A stretch of DNA of 64,000 bases from Azomonas agilis (GCF_007830255.1 NZ_VLKG01000008.1:1-64000); one strand, 5' to 3'. Shown: positions 51,518 to 62,628, counted from the first letter of the stretch. A program made the numbers and translations. The notes: generated by a model from the sequence alone, not told the origin.

Positions 51518-52783
51518 ATGACCGAGTCCGTGCTTGACTATATGATCCGTTTGGGACGGGCTGCGCGTGATGCATCGCGTGTACTCGCTCGTGCCAGCAC
51601 CGCCCAAAAAAATCAGGCATTACAGGCAATTGCCGATGTTTTAGAGGCACAGTCTGAAGCTTTGCTGAGCGCCAATGCGCAGGATTTAGCTCAGGGGCAG
51701 GCCAATGGATTGGATGCTGCTATGCTAGATCGCCTCGCATTAACACCGGCCCGTATCAGCGACATGATTGCCGGATTACGACAAGTGGCAACCCTGCCCG
51801 ATCCTATCGGAGCCATTCGGGATATGCGTTATCTGCCTTCCGGGATTCAGGTGGGCAAAATGCGTGTACCTCTGGGCGTGATCGGCATCATCTACGAATC
51901 TCGGCCTAACGTGACCATTGACGCGGCCAGCCTATGTCTTAAGTCCGGTAATGCCACCATCCTGCGCGGCGGCTCCGAGGCTATTCACTCTAACCAAGCC
52001 ATTGCCCGCTGCATTCAAAAAGGTTTGGCGGAAGTCGGCTTACCGGCAGCAGCGGTGCAAGTGGTGGAAACCACCGATCGGGCCGCCGTGGGAGCCCTGA
52101 TCACTCAGCCAGAATATGTGGACGTGATCGTTCCGCGCGGTGGTAAAGGGCTGATTGAGCGCATCAGCGCTGAGGCCCGAGTGCCGGTAATTAAGCACTT
52201 AGACGGTATTTGCCACGTCTATATCGACCAAGCCGCAGATGTGGAAAAAGCCATCCGTGTGGCTGATAACGCCAAAACCCAGCGCTTTGCCCCCTGCAAT
52301 ACCATGGAAACCCTGCTGGTGCATGAGCAGATCGCGGCGCAGGTATTACCGCCTTTGGCAGACATCTACCAACAAAAAGGGGTAGAGCTGCGCGGTTGTC
52401 CCAAAACTCGGGATTTGCTCGGCACTGCGGTTGTGGCGGCGACGGAAGAGGATTGGTCAACGGAATACAACGCCCCGATCCTGTCCATCAAAATTCTGTC
52501 TTCCTTGGAGGAAGCCATCAGCCATATCAACCACTACGGCTCCCACCATACCGATGCCATCATCACCGAAAACTTTACCGACGCACGGCGCTTTTTAACT
52601 GAGGTGGATTCCAGTTCGGTGATGGTGAACGCCTCTACCCGCTTTGCTGATGGCTTTGAATACGGTCTAGGCGCAGAAATCGGCATTTCCACCGACAAAC
52701 TGCACGCCCGTGGCCCCGTTGGACTGGAAGGGCTGACCAGCGAAAAATACATCGTATTTGGCGATGGCCACGTGCGCACCTGA
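51518..52783 (+). CDS. proA: gamma-glutamyl phosphate reductase
   Basis: NADPH-dependent reductase of proline synthesis, 421 residues. Aldehyde-dehydrogenase fold with the catalytic cysteine in [14 protein letters not shown]; also [20 protein letters not shown] and the C-terminal [20 protein letters not shown]. The nadD ATG overlaps its stop (TGATG). TATAAT at about 51481-51486 may be its -10 box. Confidence 0.97.
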   Translation: MTESVLDYMIRLGRAARDASRVLARASTAQKNQALQAIADVLEAQSEALLSANAQDLAQGQANGLDAAMLDRLALTPARISDMIAGLRQVATLPDPIGAIRDMRYLPSGIQVGKMRVPLGVIGIIYESRPNVTIDAASLCLKSGNATILRGGSEAIHSNQAIARCIQKGLAEVGLPAAAVQVVETTDRAAVGALITQPEYVDVIVPRGGKGLIERISAEARVPVIKHLDGICHVYIDQAADVEKAIRVADNAKTQRFAPCNTMETLLVHEQIAAQVLPPLADIYQQKGVELRGCPKTRDLLGTAVVAATEEDWSTEYNAPILSIKILSSLEEAISHINHYGSHHTDAIITENFTDARRFLTEVDSSSVMVNASTRFADGFEYGLGAEIGISTDKLHARGPVGLEGLTSEKYIVFGDGHVRT

Positions 52784-53433
52784 TGAGCCGTCCTTTACGC
52801 ATTGGGATATTGGGCGGCACCTTCGACCCAGTACATATTGGCCATCTACGCAGTGCGCTGGAGGTGGCCGAACTCTTAGAGCTGGATGAGATGCGGCTGG
52901 TGCCCTGTGCCCGTCCGCCCCATCGGGAAGCCCCCAACCGCAGTGCCGATCACCGATTGGCTATGGTGCGTTGTGCCGTGGGTGGTCAACTGCCGTTGCG
53001 GGTGGATGATCGAGAATTGCGGCGCGAAAAACCCTCTTACACCCTCGATACCCTAGAGTCGCTGAGGGCGGAACTTGGCCCTGAACCCAAACTCTACCTT
53101 CTGTTAGGCTGGGATGCTTTTTGCGGGTTGCCCAGTTGGCATCGTTGGTTGGAGTTGTTGGATCATTGCCATATTCTGGTTTTGCAGCGCCCTGATGCAG
53201 ATACTGAGCTACCCGAGGCACTGCGCAACCTGTTGGCCGCCCGCAGTGTTGCCGATCCCAGAGCCTTAAGTGGTTCTGCGGGGCAAATTGCCTTTGTTTG
53301 GCAAACTCCGTTAGCGGTTTCTGCAACACAGATCCGCCAATTATTAGCCGCCGGGCGCTCTGTACGTTTTTTAGTGCCCGATTCTGTTTTAGCCTACATC
53401 AACACGCATGGCCTATACCGTGCGCCCCACTGA
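52783..53433 (+). CDS. nadD: nicotinate-nucleotide adenylyltransferase
   Basis: Makes nicotinate adenine dinucleotide from NaMN and ATP in NAD synthesis. 216 residues. Nucleotidyltransferase motifs: [15 protein letters not shown] (HxGH) at the start and VSATQIRQL near the end. Coupled to proA by a 1-bp overlap, with rsfS 14 bp downstream. Confidence 0.96.
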   Translation: MSRPLRIGILGGTFDPVHIGHLRSALEVAELLELDEMRLVPCARPPHREAPNRSADHRLAMVRCAVGGQLPLRVDDRELRREKPSYTLDTLESLRAELGPEPKLYLLLGWDAFCGLPSWHRWLELLDHCHILVLQRPDADTELPEALRNLLAARSVADPRALSGSAGQIAFVWQTPLAVSATQIRQLLAAGRSVRFLVPDSVLAYINTHGLYRAPH

Positions 53434-53447
53434 GGTTTTTTGAACGC

Positions 53448-53804
53448 ATGCACAGTGAACAACTGGTTCAGATCGCTATAAACGCTTTGGACGATTTAAA
53501 GGGTAAAGACATTCTCACCATTGATGTCCGTGGTAAAACCAGCGTCACCGACTTTATGGTGATTGCTACCGGCACCTCGGGTCGTCATGTGCGCTCCTTG
53601 GTTGAGGACGTGATGCTGAAAGTCAAAGAGCAAGGGGTGATACCCTTGGGTTCTGAAGGCTTAGAGGGTGGAGACTGGGCTTTATTGGATTTAGGCGATG
53701 TAGTGGTACACGTCATGCAAGCGGCTCCGCGCCAGTTCTATGACTTAGAACGCCTATGGCAGGGTGCTGAACAAAGTAGAGCCCAAACGCTGGTGCAGGA
53801 ATAG
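53448..53804 (+). CDS. rsfS: ribosome silencing factor RsfS
   Basis: 118 residues from the ATG at 53448. Binds uL14 on the large subunit and blocks subunit joining in slow growth. Seen: [36 protein letters not shown] and the terminal GDVVVHVM plus FYDLERLW, the family signature. Followed 8 bp later by rlmH. Confidence 0.95.
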   Translation: MHSEQLVQIAINALDDLKGKDILTIDVRGKTSVTDFMVIATGTSGRHVRSLVEDVMLKVKEQGVIPLGSEGLEGGDWALLDLGDVVVHVMQAAPRQFYDLERLWQGAEQSRAQTLVQE

Positions 53805-53812
53805 GGTGGGTT

Positions 53813-54280
53813 GTGCGCCTTAAGTTGATGGCTGTGGGCTCAAAAATGCCGCGTTGGGTCGAAGAAGGCTGGAATGAGTACGTGAAACGTCTGCCGGCTG
53901 AATTACCCTTGGATTTAGTGGAGATACCCCTCAACACTCGGGGTAAAAACGCGGATATCCCACGTTTGATCCGTCAGGAAGGGGAGGCCATGCTGGCTAA
54001 GGTGGCACCGGGAGAGCGCATCGTCACCCTTGAGGTCAGCGGAAAGCCTTGGAGTACTGAGCAACTGGCCACAGAGCTGGATCGCTGGCGCTTAGATGCC
54101 CGTTCTGTCTGCTTAATGGTGGGTGGGCCTGAGGGGTTAGCACCAGAAGTCTGCGCTCGGAGTGAGCAGCGCTGGTCACTGTCACCCTTGACTCTGCCTC
54201 ATCCCTTGGTGCGCATCCTTGTGGCGGAGCAGATATACCGCGCTTGGACACTCCTGTCCGGCCACCCTTACCACAAATAG
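53813..54280 (+). CDS. rlmH: 23S rRNA pseudouridine-1915 N3-methyltransferase RlmH
   Basis: SPOUT-class methyltransferase, 155 residues, starting with GTG. Motifs: [18 protein letters not shown] at the start, [13 protein letters not shown] for the SAM knot, and the C-terminal [18 protein letters not shown] with GHPYHK at the very end. Usual position after rsfS and before mrdA. Confidence 0.97.
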   Translation: MRLKLMAVGSKMPRWVEEGWNEYVKRLPAELPLDLVEIPLNTRGKNADIPRLIRQEGEAMLAKVAPGERIVTLEVSGKPWSTEQLATELDRWRLDARSVCLMVGGPEGLAPEVCARSEQRWSLSPLTLPHPLVRILVAEQIYRAWTLLSGHPYHK

Positions 54281-54290
54281 TCAGGGACTC

Positions 54291-56180
54291 ATGCCCCAGC
54301 CGATATCACTTAAGGATCATGAGCAGGATGCTTTGCTGGTACGTCAGCGTGCCGCCACCGGTTTGGCCTTTGTGTTGATACTGGTTGTGGTGCTGTTTGC
54401 CCGTATGTATTACCTGCAAGTCATCCAGTACGACTACCACGCCACTCTGTCCGAAAATAACCGTGTGCATGTGCAGCCTATTCCGCCGACACGGGGGCTT
54501 GTTTTTGACCGTGATGGCCGCATCCTAGCGGATAACCGCCCCAGTTTTAGCCTCACCATGACTCGGGAGCGCGCTGGTGAATGGCGCAGCGTGCTGGATG
54601 TCTTAGTGCAAGTGCTGGAGTTTGGCCCTGAGGAGCGGGAGCAGTTTGAAAAGCGCTTGCTCCAAGGACGACGGCCTTTTGAGCCCGTACCTATCTTGTT
54701 TGAGCTGTCGGAAGAGCAAATTGCACGGGTTGCAGTGAATCAATTCCAATTGCCGGGGGTTGAGGTTTCTGCTCAATTGGTACGCCATTACCCCTACATG
54801 GAGCATTTTGCTCATTCCGTGGGTTATGTGGGGCGGATCAACGACCAAGAGCTGAAGCGGCTCGATCCTGTCAATTACAGCGGCACCCATCACATGGGTA
54901 AAACCGGCATCGAGAAGTTCTACGAGGCTGAACTGCATGGCCAAGTAGGTTACGAAGAGGTGGAAACCAATGCCCGAGGGCGCGTGCTACGGGTATTAAA
55001 GCACACCGATCCCAAACCCGGTCAGGATGTGGTGTTATCCCTCGATTTGGATTTACAGCAGGTAGCAGAGGAAGCCCTAGGCGGGCGGCGGGGAGCGATA
55101 ATCGCCTTACAGCCCTCCACCGGCGAAGTATTGGCGATGGTGAGTCAGCCCAGTTTTAACCCCAATCTGTTTGTGACCGGCATTAGCTTTAAAGAATACG
55201 CAGCCTTGCGCGATTCTATTGATCGCCCTTTATACAACCGAGTGCTGCGCGGCCTCTATCCTCCCGGCTCCACCATCAAACCCATGATGGCTGTTGCGGG
55301 GCTGGATTCTGGCGTTGTAACCCCTGCGACACGGGTGTTTGATCCTGGGTTCTACCAACTGCCCGGAGTCGATCATAAATACCGTAACTGGAACCGAGGG
55401 GGCGATGGTTGGGTCAGTTTGGAAACGGCTATCTCGCGCTCCAATGACACCTATTTTTACAGCATGGCCCACAAAATGGGGATTGATCGCATGTACGACT
55501 ACATGACCCGTTTTGGCATTGGCCAGCGCGTTTCATTGGACATGCATGAAGAAGCCACCGGATTGATGCCCTCACGTCAATGGAAACGCTCGCGCTATCG
55601 GCAGGCTTGGTTCCCGGGAGAAACGCTGATTTTAGGGATTGGCCAAGGCTACATGCAAACCACCCCCTTACAACTGGTACAAGCCACAGCGCTGGTAGCC
55701 AATCGAGGCAAATGGATACGACCTCGCTTAGCCCGCACTGTGGGGGGAAGTCCACCTGTGGATACGCGCCCAGTACCAGACATTCAAGTGCGTGACCCTA
55801 AATACTGGGACTATGTTCGTCATGGCATGGAGATGGTGATGCACAGTGCCCAAGGTACGGCAAAAAAAGTAGGAGCTACCGCACGCTACCGTATTGCCGG
55901 TAAAAGCGGTACCGCTCAGGTAGTGGGAATTCGTCAGGGCGAGCGCTATGACAGTGGCCGTTTGGCCGAGCGCCACCGTGACCACGCCCTATTTGTAGGC
56001 TTTGCCCCCGCAGAAAATCCGCAAATTGCCGTAGCTGTGATGGTGGAAAACGGAGAGTCAGGTTCAGGAGTTGCTGCTCCAGTGGTGAAAAAGGTTATGG
56101 ACGCTTGGTTGCTGGATGAGCGCGGCCAACTGCGTCAGGAATATGCGCCCGCTCAACCCACAGAGACTAAAACCCCATGA
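54291..56180 (+). CDS. mrdA: penicillin-binding protein 2
   Basis: Class B transpeptidase of the elongasome, 629 residues from the ATG at 54291. One membrane helix at about 20-42, then a pedestal domain, then the transpeptidase domain with the active-site serine in PPGSTIKPMM (SxxK), SRSNDTYFY (SxN) and IAGKSGTAQV (KSG). Its stop overlaps the mrdB start (ATGA). Confidence 0.96.
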   Translation: MPQPISLKDHEQDALLVRQRAATGLAFVLILVVVLFARMYYLQVIQYDYHATLSENNRVHVQPIPPTRGLVFDRDGRILADNRPSFSLTMTRERAGEWRSVLDVLVQVLEFGPEEREQFEKRLLQGRRPFEPVPILFELSEEQIARVAVNQFQLPGVEVSAQLVRHYPYMEHFAHSVGYVGRINDQELKRLDPVNYSGTHHMGKTGIEKFYEAELHGQVGYEEVETNARGRVLRVLKHTDPKPGQDVVLSLDLDLQQVAEEALGGRRGAIIALQPSTGEVLAMVSQPSFNPNLFVTGISFKEYAALRDSIDRPLYNRVLRGLYPPGSTIKPMMAVAGLDSGVVTPATRVFDPGFYQLPGVDHKYRNWNRGGDGWVSLETAISRSNDTYFYSMAHKMGIDRMYDYMTRFGIGQRVSLDMHEEATGLMPSRQWKRSRYRQAWFPGETLILGIGQGYMQTTPLQLVQATALVANRGKWIRPRLARTVGGSPPVDTRPVPDIQVRDPKYWDYVRHGMEMVMHSAQGTAKKVGATARYRIAGKSGTAQVVGIRQGERYDSGRLAERHRDHALFVGFAPAENPQIAVAVMVENGESGSGVAAPVVKKVMDAWLLDERGQLRQEYAPAQPTETKTP

Positions 56181-57331
56181 ATTGGCTGGGCAGTTTTGAT
56201 CCGGCTCTGTCGGAAGATGAAGATGTTTTTCGCCGTCGTGCCGGATTTTTATACCGTCTGCATGTTGACGGCACCATGCTGCTGTTACTGGTACTGATCG
56301 GCCTAGTGGGTTTAGTCATTCTGTATTCGGCCAGTGGACGCAACTGGGATTTGGTGCTCAAACAAGGCATATCCTTTGGTATAGGTTTGGGAGCGATGCT
56401 GGTCATCGCCCAAATAGAACCACGCTTTATGGCCCGTTGGGTTCCTCTTGGCTACTTGTTTGGGGTGTTTTTACTGCTGGTGGTAGACATCATGGGCCAT
56501 AACGCCATGGGCGCTACCCGTTGGATCAATATTCCCGGCGTAATTCGCTTTCAGCCGGCGGAATTGATGAAAATTCTTATGCCCGCCACTGTAGCTTGGT
56601 ATTTATCCAACCACAGCCTTCCGGCGGGGCTAAAACACACGGCCATTGCCTTAGTACTTATCCTGATTCCCTTTGCCTTGATTGTGCGCCAGCCGGATTT
56701 GGGTACCGCTTTGCTGGTACTGGCCGCAGGAGCCTTTGTGCTGTTTATTGGTGGTCTGCGTTGGGTGTGGATCGGCAGTGCTTTGGCTGCTGTAGTGCCA
56801 GTTGCCATTGGCATGTGGTACTTCGTGATGCACGATTATCAGCGCCAACGGGTACTCACCTTCCTAGATCCTGAGAGCGATCCTTTAGGTTCGGGCTGGA
56901 ATATCATCCAATCCAAGGCGGCCATTGGCTCAGGAGGCACCTTTGGTAAAGGTTGGCTACAAGGCACTCAATCCCATTTAGACTTTCTACCGGAGAGCCA
57001 TACTGACTTCATCATCGCGGTTTTAGCGGAAGAATTTGGACTGGTCGGTATCAGTTTGTTGCTGTTGCTCTATACCCTGTTGATCTTGCGCGGCTTGGTG
57101 ATTACCGTGCAGGCACAAACTCTGTTTGGTAAGTTGTTGGCCGGTGCCTTGACCATGACTTTTTTTGTCTATGTGTTTGTCAACATAGGTATGGTCAGTG
57201 GTTTGCTACCGGTGGTCGGTGTACCGCTTCCTTTTATTAGCTTTGGAGGAACGGCGCTAGTGACCCTGCTGTCAGGGTTTGGGGTTTTGATGTCGATCCA
57301 TACCCATCGAAAATGGATTGCTCAAGTTTAA
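56177..57331 (+). CDS. mrdB: RodA peptidoglycan glycosyltransferase
   Basis: SEDS-family polymerase that partners PBP2 in rod-shape growth. 384 residues with about ten membrane segments. SEDS signatures: RWINIPGVIRFQPAELMK, RQPDLGTALLVLAAG, AIGSGGTFGKGWLQGTQ, LPESHTDFIIAVLAEEFG and GVPLPFISFGGTALV. Translationally coupled to mrdA. Confidence 0.97.
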   Translation: MNWLGSFDPALSEDEDVFRRRAGFLYRLHVDGTMLLLLVLIGLVGLVILYSASGRNWDLVLKQGISFGIGLGAMLVIAQIEPRFMARWVPLGYLFGVFLLLVVDIMGHNAMGATRWINIPGVIRFQPAELMKILMPATVAWYLSNHSLPAGLKHTAIALVLILIPFALIVRQPDLGTALLVLAAGAFVLFIGGLRWVWIGSALAAVVPVAIGMWYFVMHDYQRQRVLTFLDPESDPLGSGWNIIQSKAAIGSGGTFGKGWLQGTQSHLDFLPESHTDFIIAVLAEEFGLVGISLLLLLYTLLILRGLVITVQAQTLFGKLLAGALTMTFFVYVFVNIGMVSGLLPVVGVPLPFISFGGTALVTLLSGFGVLMSIHTHRKWIAQV

Positions 57332-57338
57332 GAGAGAG

Positions 57339-58352
57339 ATGGTCTTGATTGAGTTGACAGCGAGCGGAGTGACACGAATTGTACGTAGCCTAACTCTGGC
57401 CGGATGCATGCTCTGTGCAGCGCCTGTGCTGGCCGAATACTCCGGGCCTGCGGTAGATCAGCTAATGGATGAGATGATCCAAGAGCATGGCTTTGCCCGT
57501 GAGCAACTGAGCCAATGGTTTGCTCAGGCAGAACGCAAACAGCCGATTTTAGATGCCATCTCCCGCCCTGCTGAACGGGTAAAACCTTGGAAAGAATACC
57601 GCCCGATTTTTATGACCGAGGCGCGGATTAACCAAGGGATACAGTTCTGGAAAAAACATCAGGCGGCTTTAGCACGCGCTGAACAACAGTACGGCGTTCC
57701 GGCACAATTTATCGTCGCCATTATTGGGGTAGAAACCTTTTACGGGCGCAATACCGGCAATTATCGGGTGATTGATGCGCTGTCTACCTTGGGTTTTGAC
57801 TATCCTCCACGCCAGCCGTTTTTCCGCCAGCAATTGAAAGAGTTTTTACTCTTAGCTCGTTCAGAGCAAATTGATCCTCTGAGCTTAAAAGGCTCCTATG
57901 CAGGGGCGATGGGATTACCACAATTTATGCCCAGTAGTTTCCGTGCCTATGCCGTTGACTTCGATCACGACGGGCATATTGATATTTGGAACAATCCTGT
58001 GGATGCCATAGGCAGTGTAGCAAGCTACTTTAAGCAGCATGGCTGGCGTGCTGGTGAGGCGGTTTCAGTACAGGCAGAGATTACCGGTATCCGTTTTGAG
58101 GAAGGCTTAACCCAAGGTTTAGAGCCCACCCGCACCGCCATTGAACTGCGTCGCTTTGGATGGACTCCCTTGACTCCCATAGCCAACGATACGCCCATCT
58201 TAGCGTTCCGTTTGGAAGGGGCTCAGGGAGATGAGTATTGGATGGGCTTGCCGAACTTTTACGTTATTACCCGTTATAACCGTAGCGTGATGTACGCTAT
58301 GGCTGTTCAGCAACTGGCTGAGGCTTTGGATAAGGCCCGGAGTAGTCTATGA
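57339..58352 (+). CDS. mltB: membrane-bound lytic murein transglycosylase B
   Basis: GH103 lytic transglycosylase, 337 residues from the ATG at 57339 (AGAGAG upstream). The signal peptide ends near VLAEYSG without a lipobox cysteine at the expected place, so it may be soluble periplasmic. The catalytic glutamate is in GVETFYGRN; GSYAGAMGLPQFMPSS and AVDFDHDGHIDIW follow. No peptidoglycan-binding domain, unlike the paralogue at 4.6 kb. Overlaps rlpA by 4 bp. Confidence 0.93.
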   Translation: MVLIELTASGVTRIVRSLTLAGCMLCAAPVLAEYSGPAVDQLMDEMIQEHGFAREQLSQWFAQAERKQPILDAISRPAERVKPWKEYRPIFMTEARINQGIQFWKKHQAALARAEQQYGVPAQFIVAIIGVETFYGRNTGNYRVIDALSTLGFDYPPRQPFFRQQLKEFLLLARSEQIDPLSLKGSYAGAMGLPQFMPSSFRAYAVDFDHDGHIDIWNNPVDAIGSVASYFKQHGWRAGEAVSVQAEITGIRFEEGLTQGLEPTRTAIELRRFGWTPLTPIANDTPILAFRLEGAQGDEYWMGLPNFYVITRYNRSVMYAMAVQQLAEALDKARSSL

Positions 58353-59377
58353 AAGCAATACGCCGTGCTTGTTATGCAGCAACCAGTCTGTTGGGCGGCG
58401 TATTGATGTTATTGGTGGGTTGCTCCAGCGATCAACCGGCTAAACCGCAAACTACGGCCAATAGTGTGGGCTCTGGAAGCTATGCGCGTCCCCATCGCGA
58501 TGGCGCTCCTTGGTGGGACGTGGATGTATCCCAAATTCCAGATGCTGTGCCTATGCCTCATTCTGGGCCGGTTAAGGCGAATCCTTATACTGTGCTAGGC
58601 CAGACCTATTATCCCATGCCTAATGCCCACAGTTATAACGAAACGGGGACAGCCTCTTGGTATGGCACCAAGTTTCATAAGCAGGCAACGGCTAACGGTG
58701 AGGAATATGACCTCTACGGCATGACGGCAGCCCATAAAACCCTGCCTTTACCCTGTTATGTGCGGGTTACTAACTTAGAAAATGGCAAAAGTGTGATCCT
58801 GCGCGTCAATGATCGCGGGCCTTTTTATTCCGACCGGATCATCGACCTGTCATTTGCTGCGGCACGTAAGCTAGGCTATGCCGATCGAGGCACTGCGCGG
58901 GTTAAGGTTGAGGGTATAGACCCTGTGCGTTGGTGGGCTGCTAAAGGACAGCCGGTGCCCAGTACACCGCTGGTATTAGCCAAAACCAGCACTCCTGTAG
59001 CCTCTAAGGTGAGCGCTGCTGCGCCAGTTCAGGTGGTGACTCAGCCTTTGGAAATCTATACTCCGCCGCCCCAACAACATGCTGCCCCCTTAAGTCCAAG
59101 GGAGTTGAGTCAAACCGCTCAGACACCTAATGCGTTATCGGGGGGGGTATTTCTCCAAGTGGGTGCTTTTGCTAATCCAGATGCAGCGCAGTTGCTAAAG
59201 GATCGACTCAGTGGCATGGTCACAGCCCCGGTGTTTATTAGCTCGGTGGTTCATCGTGAGCAAGTCTTACACCGGGTGCGTCTTGGCCCGATTGACTCCG
59301 CTTCTGAGGCGGCTCAGGTGGAGCAAAATGTACGTTTAGCTCGACTGGGTGATCCAAAGCGCGTCATGCCGGACTAG
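58349..59377 (+). CDS. rlpA: septal ring lytic transglycosylase RlpA
   Basis: Lipoprotein of 342 residues. Signal ends LMLLVGCSSD with the lipidated cysteine. A double-psi beta-barrel domain (about 95-190) shows GTASWYGTKFHKQATANGE and the catalytic-site VNDRGPF. A linker rich in P, Q and T follows, then a C-terminal SPOR domain (about 265-342; FLQVGAFANPDAAQLL) that binds denuded septal glycans. It cleaves such glycans in Pseudomonas. Confidence 0.95.
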   Translation: MKAIRRACYAATSLLGGVLMLLVGCSSDQPAKPQTTANSVGSGSYARPHRDGAPWWDVDVSQIPDAVPMPHSGPVKANPYTVLGQTYYPMPNAHSYNETGTASWYGTKFHKQATANGEEYDLYGMTAAHKTLPLPCYVRVTNLENGKSVILRVNDRGPFYSDRIIDLSFAAARKLGYADRGTARVKVEGIDPVRWWAAKGQPVPSTPLVLAKTSTPVASKVSAAAPVQVVTQPLEIYTPPPQQHAAPLSPRELSQTAQTPNALSGGVFLQVGAFANPDAAQLLKDRLSGMVTAPVFISSVVHREQVLHRVRLGPIDSASEAAQVEQNVRLARLGDPKRVMPD

Positions 59378-59426
59378 GCCTTCATGCCCTTTGTAGGGTT
59401 CTTTCCATCAGATATTCTGAGAAACG

Positions 59427-60584
59427 ATGAAAAATAAGTCCTTTTTTCAGGGATTTGCCCTGATCACTTTATTGGTAACACTCCCCTCCGTTTGGGCCGC
59501 TCAAGCGATTCCTGCTCCACCCCAGTTAGCGGCCAAATCCTATGTGCTGATGGATGCCTCCAGTGGCGAAATTTTACTGGAAAGCAATGGTGAGGAGCGT
59601 TTACCGCCCGCCAGCCTGACCAAGCTGATGACCACCTACATCGCCACTTTGGAGATCAACAAAGGCCGCATCAAAGAAAGCGATCTGGTCACAGTGAGCG
59701 AGCGTGCTTGGCGTACCGGCGGCTCACGCATGTTTATTCAGGTAAATACCCAAGTATCGGTGAATGATCTGCTGCATGGGGTGATTATTCAGTCAGGTAA
59801 CGATGCCAGCGTCGCTTTGGCCGAGCACATCGCCGGTAGTGAAGATGCCTTTGCCGACTTGATGAATAAAAGTGCCCAGCGTTTAGGCATGCAAAACAGC
59901 CACTTTATGAATGCCACCGGCTTGCCCCATCCAGAGCACTATTCCTCAGCTTTGGATATGGCTAAGTTGGCGCGGGCCATCATTTACGAAGATCCGCAGC
60001 ACTACGCCATCTATGCCCAGAAAGAATTTTTTTGGAATAACATCAAGCAGCCGAACCGCAACCTGTTGTTATGGCGTGACAGCACGGTAGATGGTTTGAA
60101 AACCGGCCATACCGCTGAAGCGGGTTATTGTTTAGTGGCCTCAGCGCAGCGCGAAGGAATGCGCCTGATTGCGGCTGTTTTCGGGGCTGCCAGTGAGCAA
60201 GCGCGCGCGGCTGAAACTCAAAAATTGTTAACCTACGGGTTCCGCTTCTTTGAAAGCCGCACCTTCTACCGCGCTGGTGTTGAACTGGCTCAAGCCAAAG
60301 TGTGGAAGGGCTCGGCGGATGTGGTTAAAGCCGGTCTGAACCAAGATTTAAGCTTTACCCTGCCGCGTGGCCAACTGGACAAGCTCGAAGCCACCATGAC
60401 CTTTAATGCCCAACTGATTGCCCCGATCCAAAAAGGTGATGTGATCGGTAAAGCTGAGGTCAAACTGGGTGATCAGGTGCTGCGCAGTGCTGATTTGGTT
60501 GCTTTGGATAGCGTCGAAGAGGGCGGTATCTTCAGCCGCTTGTGGGATACCATTCGCTTGTTTATCTTCGGTTTGTTCAACTGA
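59427..60584 (+). CDS. dacA: D-alanyl-D-alanine carboxypeptidase (PBP5/6 type)
   Basis: Trims the terminal D-Ala of peptidoglycan stem peptides. 385 residues with a signal peptide (cleavage near VWA). Motifs: [10 protein letters not shown] (SxxK), SGNDAS (SxN) and [14 protein letters not shown] (KTG). A C-terminal beta domain and a final amphipathic helix ([14 protein letters not shown]) anchor it to the inner membrane. Followed by a perfect 12-bp hairpin. Confidence 0.96.
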   Translation: MKNKSFFQGFALITLLVTLPSVWAAQAIPAPPQLAAKSYVLMDASSGEILLESNGEERLPPASLTKLMTTYIATLEINKGRIKESDLVTVSERAWRTGGSRMFIQVNTQVSVNDLLHGVIIQSGNDASVALAEHIAGSEDAFADLMNKSAQRLGMQNSHFMNATGLPHPEHYSSALDMAKLARAIIYEDPQHYAIYAQKEFFWNNIKQPNRNLLLWRDSTVDGLKTGHTAEAGYCLVASAQREGMRLIAAVFGAASEQARAAETQKLLTYGFRFFESRTFYRAGVELAQAKVWKGSADVVKAGLNQDLSFTLPRGQLDKLEATMTFNAQLIAPIQKGDVIGKAEVKLGDQVLRSADLVALDSVEEGGIFSRLWDTIRLFIFGLFN

Positions 60585-60596
60585 AGTTTCTTTGAC

Positions 60597-60624
60597 GACA
60601 TCATGGCCTAAGGGCCATGATGTC
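60597..60624 (+). terminator. 12-bp hairpin between dacA and ybeD
   Basis: GACATCATGGCC and GGCCATGATGTC pair perfectly around TAAG, 13 bp after the dacA stop. Only a pyrimidine-rich stretch (TCCTCCCTT) follows, so it is a possible terminator or attenuator before ybeD-lipB-lipA. Confidence 0.65.
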
Positions 60625-60657
60625 TCCTCCCTTGACGAGCCTACACACAGAATTCCT

Positions 60658-60933
60658 ATGAGCGACGAAATTCAGGCGCCTAAGATTGAATTTCCCTGCC
60701 CGCGTTATCCGGTCAAAGTCATTGGTGATGCCAGCCCAGACTTTGCTGAGGTCGTGGTTGAGATTATTCAGCGCCATGCCCCCGATTTTGACTCATCCAG
60801 CCTCTCGGTACGGGATAGCCGCAACGGTCGCTTTCTATCGGTGCAGCTATTGATTACCGCAACGGGCGTGGAGCAACTGCAAGCCATTCATCTGGATTTG
60901 CGTGCCACTGGGCGCGTGCATATGGTGCTCTGA
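60658..60933 (+). CDS. ybeD: YbeD/DUF493 family protein
   Basis: 91-residue cytoplasmic protein of unknown role, conserved between dacA and lipB in many gammaproteobacteria. Seen: [26 protein letters not shown] and [19 protein letters not shown], an ACT-like alpha/beta fold pattern; possibly regulatory for lipoylation. Its stop overlaps the lipB ATG (TGATG). Confidence 0.92.
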   Translation: MSDEIQAPKIEFPCPRYPVKVIGDASPDFAEVVVEIIQRHAPDFDSSSLSVRDSRNGRFLSVQLLITATGVEQLQAIHLDLRATGRVHMVL

Positions 60934-61592
60934 TGCAACGGCCTGTGATTGTGCGTGAGCTGGGGCTGCGGGATTACCCCTCCACTTGGCAAGCCATGCG
61001 CTACTTTACCGACCACCGCACCCCAGAAAGCCCCGACGAGCTGTGGCTGTTGCAACATCATCCGGTGTTTACTCAGGGCCAATCCGGTAAGGCCGAGCAC
61101 CTGCTGTTCCCCGGCGATATTCCGGTGGTGCAGGCGGATCGCGGAGGGCAAGTCACCTATCACGGCCCCGGCCAACTGGTGGTGTACTTATTGCTGGATG
61201 TCCGTCAGTTGGATATCGGCGTACGTGCGCTGGTCACTCTGATTGAAGATAGCTTGGTTGATACGCTGGCCAGCTACGGAGTTACGGCTGCGGCCAAACC
61301 TGAAGCCCCCGGCGTGTATGTGGACGGCGCTAAAATTGCTTCACTGGGGTTACGCATCCGTAATGGGCGTTCGTTCCACGGATTGGCCTTGAATGTGGAT
61401 ATGGATCTGGAACCCTTTCGGCGTATTAATCCCTGTGGTTATGCTGGACTGGCCATGACCCAATTGCGGGATCTGGTTGGGCCAGTAGAAGTGGCTGAGG
61501 TGTCGGGGCGACTGTCCGCACAGTTGATCCGCCGTCTAGGCTATGCAGAACAGAAGACCCTAGCGGGCGGAATTGAAGCATATGAGCAGTGA
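60933..61592 (+). CDS. lipB: octanoyl-ACP:protein octanoyltransferase
   Basis: Transfers octanoate from ACP to lipoyl domains. 219 residues. Catalytic cysteine in [15 protein letters not shown] and catalytic lysine in [12 protein letters not shown]; also [19 protein letters not shown]. Overlaps lipA by 11 bp. Confidence 0.96.
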   Translation: MQRPVIVRELGLRDYPSTWQAMRYFTDHRTPESPDELWLLQHHPVFTQGQSGKAEHLLFPGDIPVVQADRGGQVTYHGPGQLVVYLLLDVRQLDIGVRALVTLIEDSLVDTLASYGVTAAAKPEAPGVYVDGAKIASLGLRIRNGRSFHGLALNVDMDLEPFRRINPCGYAGLAMTQLRDLVGPVEVAEVSGRLSAQLIRRLGYAEQKTLAGGIEAYEQ

Positions 61593-62553
61593 AACCCTGA
61601 AAAGCCCCGCCAAAGTGGAAGCCGGCGTGAAATTGCGTGGTGCAGAAAAGGTAGCCCGTATTCCGGTTAAGGTGATTCCTACGGACGAGCTGCCCAAAAA
61701 ACCGGACTGGATTCGGGTGCGCATTCCCGTATCACCGGAAGTAGAGCGCATCAAACAACTGCTGCGCCAACACAAGCTGCACAGTGTCTGTGAAGAGGCT
61801 TCCTGCCCCAATTTGGGCGAATGCTTCTCCGGCGGTACCGCCACCTTTATGATCATGGGTGACATCTGTACCCGCCGTTGCCCCTTCTGCGACGTAGGAC
61901 ATGGCCGACCCAAGCCCTTGGACGAAGACGAGCCGCGTAACCTTGCGGTGGCGGTAGCGGATCTGCGCCTTAAATATGTGGTGATTACCTCCGTAGATCG
62001 GGATGACCTGCGCGATGGTGGTGCTCAGCATTACGCCAATTGTCTGCGGGAAATTCGCCAGCTTAGCCCCGGCACTCAGCTGGAAACCCTAGTACCGGAT
62101 TATCGGGGCCGCATGGATATTGCCCTCGACATTACCGCCACCGAGCCACCGGATGTGTTTAACCACAATCTGGAAACCGTGCCACGCCTGTACAAAGCCA
62201 CACGCCCCGGTGCGGACTTTCAGTGGTCATTGAACCTGTTGAAAAACTTCAAACAGCGCGTGCCCCATGTACCCACTAAGTCGGGCCTGATGCTGGGCTT
62301 AGGCGAAACCGACGAAGAAGTGCTGGAAGTCATGCAGCAGATGCGTGACCACGACATCGACATGCTCACCCTTGGCCAGTACCTACAGCCGTCCCGCGAT
62401 CACTTCCCCGTGCAGCGCTTTGTGCATCCCGATATTTTCGCGATGTTGGCGGAAGAGGGTACGCGCATGGGCTTTAAAAACGTAGCTTCCGGCCCGTTGG
62501 TGCGCTCTTCTTACCACGCCGATCAGCAGGCGCATGGAACCAAAATCAGCTAA
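61582..62553 (+). CDS. lipA: lipoyl synthase
   Basis: Radical-SAM enzyme inserting two sulfurs into octanoyl groups. 323 residues from the ATG at 61582. Auxiliary cluster [12 protein letters not shown], radical-SAM cluster CTRRCPFCD and the C-terminal serine motif RSSYHAD are all present. Last gene of the proA-to-lipA run. Confidence 0.97.
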   Translation: MSSETLKSPAKVEAGVKLRGAEKVARIPVKVIPTDELPKKPDWIRVRIPVSPEVERIKQLLRQHKLHSVCEEASCPNLGECFSGGTATFMIMGDICTRRCPFCDVGHGRPKPLDEDEPRNLAVAVADLRLKYVVITSVDRDDLRDGGAQHYANCLREIRQLSPGTQLETLVPDYRGRMDIALDITATEPPDVFNHNLETVPRLYKATRPGADFQWSLNLLKNFKQRVPHVPTKSGLMLGLGETDEEVLEVMQQMRDHDIDMLTLGQYLQPSRDHFPVQRFVHPDIFAMLAEEGTRMGFKNVASGPLVRSSYHADQQAHGTKIS

Positions 62554-62628
62554 TACAGCGTTGAAGCTCAGGGATGAGCAAAATACGGGCTGGTTTGCTG
62601 ATCAGCTCTAATCCATAGGAGTTTTAGG

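Noticed and set aside
62554-62628. Guanidine riboswitch before the Gdx/SugE-type gene
   Set aside because: One stem with AGCAAA/TTTGCT and a loop containing ACGG can be drawn, but the paired ACGR-loop hairpins of the guanidine-II class and the larger class I fold are not present.
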